Below, one piece after another: positions 7,990 to 16,279 of a stretch of DNA of 64,000 nt. Made by a program: the position numbers and the translations under genes. This DNA comes from JAKAAZ01 sp963817855 (GTDB lineage: Bacteria > Acidobacteriota > Terriglobia > Terriglobales > Acidobacteriaceae), in NCBI GenBank assembly GCA_963817855.1, contig CAWFQA010000001.1, forward strand, positions 1,736,001 through 1,800,000, read 5' to 3'. Every line of letters starts with the position of its first letter. The stretch's first letter is position 1. The notes beneath the pieces are model-generated. The model was not told the origin of the DNA, did no database searches, and saw only the letters and a list, made by a program, of their open reading frames with translations.

Positions 7990-9933
7990 CTAGCTGTAGA
8001 GCACGTTAATCTGTATGGTCCCGTCTTCCGTTGCAAAGACTGGAACGTGGATGGACCTTAGGTCGATCTCCGCCGACCTTTGGACTTGGGGCGCAGGGGC
8101 ATGGGCTGCGCGTGGACGAGCCACGATTGTCCATCTGCCACGTCTGCGCGTACTTTGTAATGAAAGTAGTTCTCGCGATTGAGGGCCGGCAATCACAGCG
8201 CGGCTTGGTCCGGCGCTGTTGCCGACATGCCCTTCGGAAACATGCAGCATGCGCGTGCGCAATTGCGCGGGTAGCCGCAGCCGAAGAACCTGAGTGCCAT
8301 TCTGCCGCACAATCAAATCGGCCTGCAAGGGGCGCGGCCAGAAGCTCCACACGCCGGTAGCCACTGCGCAAAGGAATAACAGCATTGCCGCCACCAACGG
8401 CCACTTATTTCGAATCAACTCGCCAAACGTCATCTGCCGCGTGATCACGCGCAGCGCGCCATGGCGTGTGATTTCTGCGGTGCCGTCATTCCAGGTCGCG
8501 GTGTAGTCAATGACTCGCACCTGTCCCGGGTCGTCTTCCAGCAGCATTTTGAATCGCGAACTTTGTCCCGGCGAAACTTGCACACTGTCCGGCATACGAT
8601 CTACAGCCCCATCCACCGACGTTTGTGGCGCGAACTGAAGATGCACAGCACCGACCGGCAACAACGATTGAATCGTGAGCTTCTTCTGAAACCAATCCCT
8701 TGGCAATGGATCGAACACACCGGCCGACATCTGCTGCGGAATCGCAACCGGCATGACAACCGCTGTCAGGTCCCCAAGATACGTCTGGACCTCGCCATAG
8801 GGAGAATCCAAATACGCGCGCGCGCGAAAGGCTCCGGCACTGCGAACTTGCAATTTGCCTGCGAATTGGCTGGGGTCCGACTGCTGGCTCAGCGGCACAA
8901 TTTCACTGTCATGGCCAGCCAACTCCAGGTGGGCGTTCGCACTTTGCAAAAAGAAAGCGCTCTTCACCGGGCCATGCGAGCTGGTGAGAGACAGCGTGAT
9001 TGGACGGGGCGCGTCAGTCAACAATGCAGAAGGGAATTCGCCATCCACCGACAACCGCAGCGGTTCCTGAACACACAGAAAAGCAAGCCCCTGCCCGGAC
9101 CACGAAAGTTTTGTATTTCCGGCGGCAGCGTCTTCTTCAGCAACCGCTGTGTGCGGCGAGCGATACAGCATGTGCCCCTGCAGTTGCAAGGAATCTGCAT
9201 GATCGCCAGTAAACACAACAACGACACGGTCAGGCCTTCCCGTCCACGTCAGATTTTGCGCGGACGAGCTGCGAATGTAGACCGGCAGTGCGGCCGTGCG
9301 CGCCGCGACGCGCAGAAATGCTTCTGGAAGATCGGACGCCGACGCAGCCTGGATGGAAAATCCATTCGAAGTGCGTGCCAGGCGGTCGAGAAAGTCCAGG
9401 TCAAGATCACTTCCCAGTCCAATGGTGTAGACCGTCAGGCGCCAAGCGTTCTGGCTCGCGATCGACAACGCCTGCGAACGATCCTCTTCGGCAAGGCGAT
9501 TGGGTGGATCGCTGCGACCATCCGTCAGCAGCACCAGGGAAATGTCGTTATCCTGAAAGAATGAGGCAGGCTGACCCACCATGTAGTCTTCGACCGAACG
9601 AAGCACCGGCGCGAAGGCAGTGTGGGCATCTGAAGATCCAATTTTGTCCAGCAGTGAAAAGTCGAAACGGTCGCGCGCAATTGGCTTTTGCAGCCAACGA
9701 GCACTGTCGCCAAAAACAATCACGCCAACTTGGTCGTTTGGATTTTCTGTGGCAGCCAGCAACCCGGCCGCTTCCACTCGAAGCCTCTCGGGGTCGCTCC
9801 GCAACATACTGCCCGATTGGTCGAGTGCAAGTATGATGGTCCGTTGCTTTTGCGCAGCCCAGGCATGGGGCACAAGCAAGAACGGCATCAAAACAAGCGC
9901 GACAAAAGATAGCTCGATCGTACGGCTTCGCAT
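7990..9933 (-). CDS. VWA-domain membrane protein, first gene of the tubulin-like operon
   Basis: The chosen ATG at 9933 gives 647 residues starting with a signal sequence (MRSRTIELSFVALVLMPFLL, ending about AWA-A). A von Willebrand A domain follows at about 28-215, with an intact metal-ion site: LDQSGSM (about 37), the later threonine in AHTAFAPVL, and LLTDGRSDP. Beta-rich segments fill about 220-490. One hydrophobic helix WPLVAAMLLFLCAVATGVW lies near residue 510-530, leaving a C-terminal domain of about 115 residues. The likely topology is VWA outside and the small C-terminal domain inside, where it could contact the tubulin-like GTPase. A promoter at 9989-10016 lies just upstream, which supports 9933 over the longer in-frame starts at 10008 and 10227. 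Confidence 0.85.
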   Translation of the reverse strand: MRSRTIELSFVALVLMPFLLVPHAWAAQKQRTIILALDQSGSMLRSDPERLRVEAAGLLAATENPNDQVGVIVFGDSARWLQKPIARDRFDFSLLDKIGSSDAHTAFAPVLRSVEDYMVGQPASFFQDNDISLVLLTDGRSDPPNRLAEEDRSQALSIASQNAWRLTVYTIGLGSDLDLDFLDRLARTSNGFSIQAASASDLPEAFLRVAARTAALPVYIRSSSAQNLTWTGRPDRVVVVFTGDHADSLQLQGHMLYRSPHTAVAEEDAAAGNTKLSWSGQGLAFLCVQEPLRLSVDGEFPSALLTDAPRPITLSLTSSHGPVKSAFFLQSANAHLELAGHDSEIVPLSQQSDPSQFAGKLQVRSAGAFRARAYLDSPYGEVQTYLGDLTAVVMPVAIPQQMSAGVFDPLPRDWFQKKLTIQSLLPVGAVHLQFAPQTSVDGAVDRMPDSVQVSPGQSSRFKMLLEDDPGQVRVIDYTATWNDGTAEITRHGALRVITRQMTFGELIRNKWPLVAAMLLFLCAVATGVWSFWPRPLQADLIVRQNGTQVLRLRLPAQLRTRMLHVSEGHVGNSAGPSRAVIAGPQSRELLSLQSTRRRGRWTIVARPRAAHAPAPQVQRSAEIDLRSIHVPVFATEDGTIQINVLYS

Positions 9934-9988
9934 GGGGGATTTGAAGGTCCGTTGAACAAGAGTTCGGGTTAAGTTAAAAGGTTCGATG

Positions 9989-10016
9989 AGTATAGCAGTT
10001 CGCGACATAATGTCAA
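9989..10016 (-). promoter_or_regulatory. Near-consensus sigma-70 promoter for the VWA/tubulin-like operon
   Basis: Read on the minus strand, TTGACA (10016-10011, perfect -35) is followed by 16 bases and TATACT (9994-9989, five of six -10 bases). The predicted transcript begins near 9982, about 50 bases before the ATG at 9933. It is one of the best-matching promoters in the window, so the operon may be well transcribed without an activator. It lies between divergent genes, 24 bases from the aldo/keto reductase start. Confidence 0.7.
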
Positions 10017-10039
10017 CCAGACAAAGGAGTTCACATCGC

Positions 10040-10927
10040 ATGACGCAGAAAACAGAGAGCATTTCAGCCGCCGCTGCCGGAAGCGTCCAATTAGGGGACC
10101 TTTCCGTCCATCGCCTCGGGTTTGGCGCTATGCGATTGACCGGAAAAGGGATCTGGGGGCCGCCCGCGGACCGAAATGCCGCCCTGGCGACCCTGCGCCG
10201 CGCCGTTGAGCTGGGGGTCAACTTCATTGATACCGCAGATTCCTACGGGCCCGGCATCTCTGAGGAGCTGATTGCAGAGGCATTGTCTCCGTATCCCAAG
10301 GGCGTGGTCGTCGCAACGAAAGGCGGCTGGGAGCGCGTCGGTCCGGCACAATGGACCCATAATGCAGGTCCAAAGCACTTGCAGGAGGCAGTCGAGGGTA
10401 GTTTGGAGCGGCTTCGCCTCGACCACATTGACGTGTATTATCTGCACGTTCCAGACATGGCAGTTTCGTTCGATGCCTCCGTCGGCGCGCTCGCGCGACT
10501 CAGGGAGCAGGGCAAGATTCGCCACGTTGCGCTGTCCAACATTACTTTGGAACACTTGCACCGTGCGCAAAAGATTGTGCCGATCGTCGCCGTGCAAAAC
10601 CGCTATGGCTTCGCCGATCGCGAATGGGACTATCTTCTGGACCACTGCGAACAGCACGGAATTGCCTTTGTACCGTGGGCTCCCCTGGGACAGAACCGCC
10701 AGGCCAATCAAATTCTGGAAGAAGTCGCGAAGAAGTTGGCTGCGACTCCACTGCAGGTTGCACTCGCATGGCTGCTGCGCCGCTCTCCAGTCGTCGCTCC
10801 AATTCCAGGAACGTCTTCCGTAGCTCACCTGGAGGAAAACATCGCCGCCGCCGGTCTCACGCTACCCGACGAAGACTTCAAGAGGCTTTCAGACATCACG
10901 CCCCCGCCCGCAAATTATCGCGAGTGA
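10040..10927 (+). CDS. Aldo/keto reductase family oxidoreductase
   Basis: NADPH-dependent reductase of aldehydes or ketones with the AKR (beta/alpha)8 barrel, 295 residues, cytoplasmic. The four catalytic positions are visible: Asp and Tyr in FIDTADSYGPG, Lys in VVATKGGW, and His in YYLHVPD. The C-terminal cofactor-binding stretch APIPGTSSVAHLEENI is typical. The start is the ATG at 10040, placed by AAAGGAG about ten bases upstream; the longer frame to 9986 has no such signal. It resembles the YajO/YhdN-like oxidoreductase group, and the substrate cannot be read from sequence. It is divergent from the VWA/tubulin-like operon and shares its intergenic region. Confidence 0.92.
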   Translation: MTQKTESISAAAAGSVQLGDLSVHRLGFGAMRLTGKGIWGPPADRNAALATLRRAVELGVNFIDTADSYGPGISEELIAEALSPYPKGVVVATKGGWERVGPAQWTHNAGPKHLQEAVEGSLERLRLDHIDVYYLHVPDMAVSFDASVGALARLREQGKIRHVALSNITLEHLHRAQKIVPIVAVQNRYGFADREWDYLLDHCEQHGIAFVPWAPLGQNRQANQILEEVAKKLAATPLQVALAWLLRRSPVVAPIPGTSSVAHLEENIAAAGLTLPDEDFKRLSDITPPPANYRE

Positions 10928-10987
10928 AGGCCGTCATCTAATCTGACCCACTCTGCCCATTGATACCACTCGCGATTCTGAGGATGA

Positions 10988-11203
10988 GCGCGTTTAGGCG
11001 AGTACCTGCTGACGCTGCTGAGCCCACTGGCCGCTGTTTTGATCGCCGTCCTTGCGGGCTACCTGGCGGTGTCGCACCTGAGTCTGCCGCTGTGGCGATT
11101 TGACGGTGCGGCGCTGGTTGCAATGCCCGTGTATCTCGCGGGTAGTTGGATAGCGAACCGTTCGTGGGTAACTGCAATGCGGCAGCTCATTTTTAGGCAA
11201 TGA
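10988..11203 (+). pseudogene. Remnant of a multi-pass membrane protein C-terminus
   Basis: The 404 bases between the reductase and the first glycosyltransferase hold an open stretch from 10988 to the TGA at 11201-11203 with no plausible start codon or ribosome-binding site at its head. The frame encodes two hydrophobic helices (SPLAAVLIAVLAGYLAV and ALVAMPVYLAGSWI) and ends MRQLIFRQ. This looks like the tail of a polytopic membrane protein. Given the glycosyltransferases next door, a polysaccharide flippase is a guess I cannot prove. The remaining bases, 10928-10987 and 11204-11331, show nothing else I can identify. Confidence 0.4.
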
Positions 11204-11331
11204 CACGTTTTTGCCTGCCGTTGTCGATGCGTCGCCTCACAATGAATAGAATTGAGCGCTGGGAATGAAGCGATGACAAGCGAGCCGCGGGTGGTTGTGA
11301 CAATCTAAGGAGTAGATCAGGATATTTGTAG

Positions 11332-12540
11332 ATGACAGATAACACACAACTTGAGCCCTCTTCAGGAATTTTCCTTATGTTTGGAGGATTTTCCAAAACC
11401 ATCATCGAATCGCAGGTATTGGCCCATGTTAGCAATATGAGTGAAGTGGCAGTAAATATGGAAGTTTGGTTGATCACGAATACAAGTAAAGACTACTTGG
11501 ACGGGCTGGCGGCCTTGCCAGCTCTCCATAAAGCCTTTCCTGCACTGAAAATCCGCATGTTCCGCGGTGTCAATCTCGAGTTGCCTTTCTCTGAATGGCT
11601 CAATGCCCTGGTGTTCCTGTGGTGGATGCGGCGGCTCGATGCCAAGCCGCCCTTCGTTCATGCCCGGACTGAGTACGTAGCGACGATTGCCGCTATTGCG
11701 AAGCGCCTGAGAAATTACTACTTAATCTGGGATGCCCGCGGTGACACGCTTAGCGAATTCAGAGAACGTGCACGTCACCTGCGTTTACGTCGGAGGTGGT
11801 TGGTTCCCCTCGAAATGAAGATTATTTCAAGGCGGCTCAATGTAGCCAGTCGCCGAAGCGATGCGGCAATCTTTGTCTCAGAAGAATTGCGGAGACTGGA
11901 CGGAAAAAACTTACCCATTGAGAAAACAATAGTTGTTCCATGCCTTGCCGACGAAAGTCTGTTTTATTTTGATCCGCATTTACGGGAAATGGCTCGCGCT
12001 GCGCTAGGGTATCGCGAGAAGGATATTGTCATTGCGTATGTCGGTTCGACAATGATTTGGCAATGTGTTCCGGAAACAATCATGCTTATGGAACAGGCAC
12101 TCCACGCCAATGCATCGGTCAAGGTGCTAATTGTTACTCCGGATCAGGATGTATTCGAAGATAAATTTCCTATCGACCTGCGTGATCGGGTATGTATCAC
12201 ATCCGGGTCGTTACATGAGATGAATCGTTACCTGAATGCCGCCGATTTCGGCGTGTTATTGAGAAAATCCAATTCGATCAATAAGGTTGCCTCTCCCGTG
12301 AAATTCGCCGAATATAGTCTGGCTGGCCTCACCGTGGTGACAACCGACGCGGTCGAGCAAGTGAAAGAGCTTGGCCAGAGGTTAGCGAATACCGTAGAAG
12401 CGGGTGAATTCATGAAAGATTATGTTCAAAGCAACGTCAAGCCGACGAACCGGTTGGATATTTCTGTTAAGGCGCGAGCGGTTTTAGGGAGAAAATCGCA
12501 CATCGACAAACTGGTAAAGTTCTATAGCTTGTGTCGATGA
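11332..12540 (+). CDS. Glycosyltransferase, GT4-like (GT-B fold)
   Basis: A 402-residue protein without a signal peptide or membrane segment. The C-terminal domain has GT-B features: IVIAYVGSTM near 230, KVLIVTPDQD near 265, and ASPVKFAEYSLAGLTVV near 325, the usual donor-binding stretch of GT4 enzymes. The N-terminal acceptor domain is poorly conserved. It presumably adds a sugar to a surface polysaccharide or lipid-linked glycan; donor and acceptor are unknown. The gene is visibly more AT-rich than its neighbours and shows rare-looking codons (tta, ata, aat), suggesting acquisition with the surrounding glycosyltransferase patch. The ribosome-binding site is weak. Confidence 0.75.
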   Translation: MTDNTQLEPSSGIFLMFGGFSKTIIESQVLAHVSNMSEVAVNMEVWLITNTSKDYLDGLAALPALHKAFPALKIRMFRGVNLELPFSEWLNALVFLWWMRRLDAKPPFVHARTEYVATIAAIAKRLRNYYLIWDARGDTLSEFRERARHLRLRRRWLVPLEMKIISRRLNVASRRSDAAIFVSEELRRLDGKNLPIEKTIVVPCLADESLFYFDPHLREMARAALGYREKDIVIAYVGSTMIWQCVPETIMLMEQALHANASVKVLIVTPDQDVFEDKFPIDLRDRVCITSGSLHEMNRYLNAADFGVLLRKSNSINKVASPVKFAEYSLAGLTVVTTDAVEQVKELGQRLANTVEAGEFMKDYVQSNVKPTNRLDISVKARAVLGRKSHIDKLVKFYSLCR

Positions 12541-12823
12541 CTTTTTCATTAGCAATAACAGTGTTGCTTGTTTTTGAGCGGCACCCCTCAGATTAGTCCA
12601 GCAGGTGCAGATGTCCTTCCCGTCCAGTGCGGTTTTCCTGCAGCGTTGCTGGCGCAGACATTCAAGAAGATCCTCAATCTTTGATTAGCAATCGTGGAAA
12701 GCATAAGTTGAAAATACGCAATTTTTAGTCTTGCCACGCCGATGCTGTCTGAGGGACATACTCAAACGACCTCATCTTGGGGCTGTTTACAAGCGCCATC
12801 AAGTATCCTAAGAGGCAGCAACA

Positions 12824-13840
12824 GTGTTCGCCTGTATGATCCCGATGACTCACAAAAGACTCCAAATCGCTGTTGCCATGTGTACCTATAACGGCGAGAA
12901 ATATCTGCGCGAGCAACTGCAAAGCATTGCTGCGCAGACCCGCCTGGCCGACGAGATGGTGATCTGCGACGACGGATCGACCGACGCCACTGCGGAGATC
13001 ATCGAAGAGTTCGCGCGTACAGCGCCATTTCCTGTCCGATTCATTCGCAATCCAGAAAACCTGGGTTCCACCAAGAACTTTGAGAAAGCCATCGGCCTTT
13101 GCGTCGGCGATTTAATTGCCTTGAGCGACCAGGACGACATCTGGCTGCCGGAAAAACTGGCTCGCCAAGCCGAGATGATGGAACGCGACCCAGCGCTTGG
13201 TGGGCTCTTTTCTGATGCGGAACTGATCGATGCTACATCGGCATTAATTGGCAAGCGTCTGTGGCAAAATATCGAATTTACGCCTGCGCGACAGCAGCAG
13301 TTTCGGGAGGGACATGAGACAGAAGTCTTTCTGAGGAAAATGGCGGTAACGGGTGCAACAATGATGATCAGGGCCGATCTCCGGTCTCTTTTCACGCCGA
13401 TTCCGGCGATCTGGGTTCACGATAGCTGGATCGCCTGGATCCTCGTGATTTATTCGAAGCTTGAATTGATGCAGGAGCCCACCGTTCAATATCGGCTTCA
13501 CGCAAGTCAGCAGATCGGAGTCGAGAGCTTGCTGTCAACTCGAACCCTGCCTCTAAGGAAAAGACTTGAACACGACAAACGTGAGGAACCAAGGCAAACC
13601 TTGTCGCAAGCGCAGCAGTTCGAAGAATTGGAGCGGCACCTGACCGCTGTAGGTGGTATCAAAGACCCCACTCTGCTCCGCCGCCTTCGGCGGAGGATCG
13701 ATTTTTATAAATTTCGCGCGAACATCTCGACCAACAAACTTCAGCGAACAATTCGCATTTTGAGAAATGCTAGAAATTATCAGGCCTACGAACACGGCCT
13801 AAAGGGCCTAATACGGGACATCGTAATTGTTTTTCTGTAG
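12824..13840 (+). CDS. Family 2 glycosyltransferase (GT-A), rhamnosyl/glycosyl transfer type
   Basis: A GT2 enzyme of 338 residues. The nucleotide-sugar binding start AVAMCTYNGEKYLREQL is followed by VICDDGSTDATAEII and the metal-binding SDQDDIWLPEKL. The SDQDDIW form is typical of GT2 proteins that add rhamnose or related sugars in O-antigen and capsule clusters. I accept the GTG at 12824 because AGAGG lies eight bases before it; ATG codons at 12836 and 12845 are alternatives. The C-terminal third is charged and helical. The next glycosyltransferase follows without a gap. The 283 bases before it (12541-12823) are AT-rich and show no gene. Confidence 0.88.
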   Translation: MFACMIPMTHKRLQIAVAMCTYNGEKYLREQLQSIAAQTRLADEMVICDDGSTDATAEIIEEFARTAPFPVRFIRNPENLGSTKNFEKAIGLCVGDLIALSDQDDIWLPEKLARQAEMMERDPALGGLFSDAELIDATSALIGKRLWQNIEFTPARQQQFREGHETEVFLRKMAVTGATMMIRADLRSLFTPIPAIWVHDSWIAWILVIYSKLELMQEPTVQYRLHASQQIGVESLLSTRTLPLRKRLEHDKREEPRQTLSQAQQFEELERHLTAVGGIKDPTLLRRLRRRIDFYKFRANISTNKLQRTIRILRNARNYQAYEHGLKGLIRDIVIVFL

Positions 13841-13867
13841 ATGGAGAGCCTGAATAAGGAAGACGAG

Positions 13868-14761
13868 ATGGGCACCGAGTGTATAGATGACAGGTTCAGC
13901 ACTACCCGGAGATTGACGAGAACTCCGGCCGAGCCCGATCCCTGTTTCCAACTAAGCACTCTTCGCGCTCCCAAGCTTGTCGGTGGCCTGAGAACCCGAG
14001 GCCTCTATAAGGCGGAAGGGCCGGAGCCGATCGTCACGGTCATTACGATTGCGTACAACTGCGCACCATTTATCGAAGAGACGATGCGCAGTGTACTCAG
14101 CCAGACGTACTCCAACATCGAGTACATCGTGATCGACGGCGGCTCCACAGACGGAACGCAGGATGTCATACGCAAATACGACCACGCCATCGACTACTGG
14201 ATCAGCGAGCCAGATCGCGGTATCTACGATGCGATCAATAAAGGGGTACGGGCATCCACAGGATGGTGGCTGAATTGCATGAACGTGAAGGACGCGTTTG
14301 CCAGCGACGACACGGTGCAGATTGTGGCAGATCGATACTTGAAAAGCGGTGCAAGGTTTATTTATTCCGACGTTTTGCTAACTCCTTGCGAACAAAAAAA
14401 CGGCAACTTGAAAATTCGGATTTCAGACCACACCAAGAACCTGATCAATCACCAGGCTTCCATATATCACAAAAGCCTGCACTCAGAGCATGGCTTATAT
14501 GTGGTGGCGAAGGGCATGACCATATCCGACTATCTTTTCTTTTGCCTCGTCGACAGAAAGGATTTCCTCAAGGCGGAAGAGCCGATCGCGAAATATGACA
14601 CGAGGGGCATTTCCGATTCGAAGGCCTCAATGGGACAGATGTTTATCATCGATCATTTGCTAAACGGCATGCCTAGAAACGAATTTATGGTTCGGTTTGC
14701 CATTGGTTATTACTACCGGGAAGTGAGAGCTTTTTGCCTGCGATTGTTCAGGTTGGCATGA
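13868..14761 (+). CDS. Family 2 glycosyltransferase (WcaA-like)
   Basis: A second GT-A enzyme: VTVITIAYNCAPFIEETM (nucleotide binding), IDGGSTDGTQDVI, and SEPDRGIYDAINKG, the last being characteristic of GT2 enzymes of exopolysaccharide and O-antigen clusters. The start at 13868 is favoured by AAGGA seven bases upstream. An ATG at 13841 sits directly after the stop codon of the preceding gene but has no ribosome-binding site. The N-terminal extension of about 50 residues before the catalytic fold is not recognised. It is probably co-transcribed with the preceding glycosyltransferase. The usual glycan polymerase and flippase genes are absent, so the three enzymes look like part of a scattered or eroded glycan locus. 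Confidence 0.88.
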   Translation: MGTECIDDRFSTTRRLTRTPAEPDPCFQLSTLRAPKLVGGLRTRGLYKAEGPEPIVTVITIAYNCAPFIEETMRSVLSQTYSNIEYIVIDGGSTDGTQDVIRKYDHAIDYWISEPDRGIYDAINKGVRASTGWWLNCMNVKDAFASDDTVQIVADRYLKSGARFIYSDVLLTPCEQKNGNLKIRISDHTKNLINHQASIYHKSLHSEHGLYVVAKGMTISDYLFFCLVDRKDFLKAEEPIAKYDTRGISDSKASMGQMFIIDHLLNGMPRNEFMVRFAIGYYYREVRAFCLRLFRLA

Positions 14762-14818
14762 TTTCCAAGCAACTTTTTGGCGGTTTTGGCGTCTGCATAG
14801 GGTGAGAAAATATCTCCA

Positions 14819-16129
14819 ATGAAGGATCGTTTTGTGAAGATCACGGGTTCCACCCCCTGTTTCGGTTCTCCGTTGTCTTTCCAGCGCAGCCAGGCGCGTC
14901 TGGGCCGCAATCTTGGGATCGCGCTGGTTGCGGCTGGCGTGGGCTTTTTCAGCGTGCAACTGCTGGCGCAAGAGGCCACTCCGCCGCCCTCGGCTGCCGC
15001 GACTGCCTCAACCCCCACGAATCCAGACCAGCGACCCGACAGCGCCATTGCCGAGGACATCAACACAAAACTGATGGCGTCCAATACGCTGCGCCCGCTG
15101 GATTTAGGAATCTGGGTACACGATGGAACGGCCACTTTGACCGGCGCCGTCCCCACGCAGGAGTTGCGCACCGAAGCCGAAAACATGGTGAAGTCGGTTG
15201 CTGGCGTAAAGAATGTCGAGGACAAGATCACCATCGGCGCTGCGCCTGCAGCCGCGCCTGGATTCTCCGGCCAGAATGGTGAGGGTGCAAACGCCGTCCA
15301 TCCGGGCGACGCCCAGGGACCGCCGCCGCCTCCTCCGCCTGCCGGGTACGAAGAGAATGAAGGTGCGCCTTCGCCGCCGTCTCCAGAGTCGCCGCAATCG
15401 CCGCCGTCGCCACAGTCGCCTTCGGCGGAGAATTACAGCCTGCATCAACCCGCCGGAACGGTGACGATCGAGTCGGGAACGCCCGCGTATGTGATGGTGA
15501 TGCAGCCCGTCGATAGCAAGCACACCAAGATCGGAACTCCATTCCACGGCATTCTGGTGCGGGACATTGTCGAACAGAACGGGGTGATTGCCATTCCGCG
15601 CGGGGCCGATATCAGCGGAACCGTTGTGGATGCGCGCGGCCCGGGAAAGCTGAAGGGGCACCCTCAACTGGCGCTGCAATTGACCGGCGTTGAAGTCTCG
15701 AGCACATCCTACCCGCTGACCAGCCAGGCCTGGACTCGCGCTGGCCCGGGAAAAGGCGGACAATCCGCGGCAAACATCGGCGGTAGCGCGGCTGCTGGAG
15801 CCATTATCGGCGGAGCAGTCGGCGGCGGACCAACGGCGCTGCTGGGTGGTTTGCTGGGAGGGCTGGGCGGCGCGGGACTTTCCTCGTTGTCTTCCGGCCC
15901 GCAGCTTTATATTCCTGCGGAGTCGGTGCTGACCTTCTACCTGAGTGCGCCGGTTACGGTTCATGTGCCGACAGTTGGCGAAATCCGCCAGCTCGCTTCA
16001 CGGGTTCCGCCATCGGCGTATGGTCGACGCGGATACGGAAGAGGGTATCCACCACCGGGATATTATCCTCCGCACCCGGCGTATTATCCGCCCCCACCGG
16101 GCGCGCCACCGGGAGGATACCCGTATTGA
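14819..16129 (+). CDS. BON-domain secreted protein with Pro-rich linker and glycine-zipper segment
   Basis: A 436-residue exported protein. A hydrophobic N-terminal segment near 30-50 (LGIALVAAGVGFFSVQLLAQ) acts as signal or anchor. A BON domain spans about 75-140 (SAIAEDINTKL, GIWVHDGTATLTG, VAGVKNVEDKITIG), a fold associated with outer-membrane or phospholipid binding. Then comes a low-complexity Pro/Ser/Glu linker (about 160-205). A beta domain follows at about 215-310, with a glycine-rich stretch AAAGAIIGGAVGGG near 325. The C-terminus is a Pro/Tyr/Gly tail (about 395-436). The arrangement suggests a cell-envelope structural or stress protein; no enzymatic site is seen. No close partner in the neighbourhood. 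Confidence 0.8.
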   Translation: MKDRFVKITGSTPCFGSPLSFQRSQARLGRNLGIALVAAGVGFFSVQLLAQEATPPPSAAATASTPTNPDQRPDSAIAEDINTKLMASNTLRPLDLGIWVHDGTATLTGAVPTQELRTEAENMVKSVAGVKNVEDKITIGAAPAAAPGFSGQNGEGANAVHPGDAQGPPPPPPPAGYEENEGAPSPPSPESPQSPPSPQSPSAENYSLHQPAGTVTIESGTPAYVMVMQPVDSKHTKIGTPFHGILVRDIVEQNGVIAIPRGADISGTVVDARGPGKLKGHPQLALQLTGVEVSSTSYPLTSQAWTRAGPGKGGQSAANIGGSAAAGAIIGGAVGGGPTALLGGLLGGLGGAGLSSLSSGPQLYIPAESVLTFYLSAPVTVHVPTVGEIRQLASRVPPSAYGRRGYGRGYPPPGYYPPHPAYYPPPPGAPPGGYPY

Positions 16130-16279
16130 GTCGGCTTCGTGCCATCTCGTTAGGGTGCCGCATCCTCCAGCGGAGCGGCGGTGCATTTATACTGAAAGAA
16201 CCAGGTCCCCGCGTGAAATTCAGGGGCTGAGTCAATCCCGTCCGGGGCCTTGCTCCGGGTGTAAGGTCGTAGCCCGCTC

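Noticed and set aside
8461..9564. 367-codon plus-strand open frame
   Set aside because: Antisense to the VWA gene, which has an intact domain and signal peptide; the opposite frame is Arg/Gln-rich with no motif.
16188..16193. TATACT before the PpiD-like gene as a promoter
   Set aside because: No matching -35 element lies at 15-19 bases upstream and the extended -10 TG is absent.
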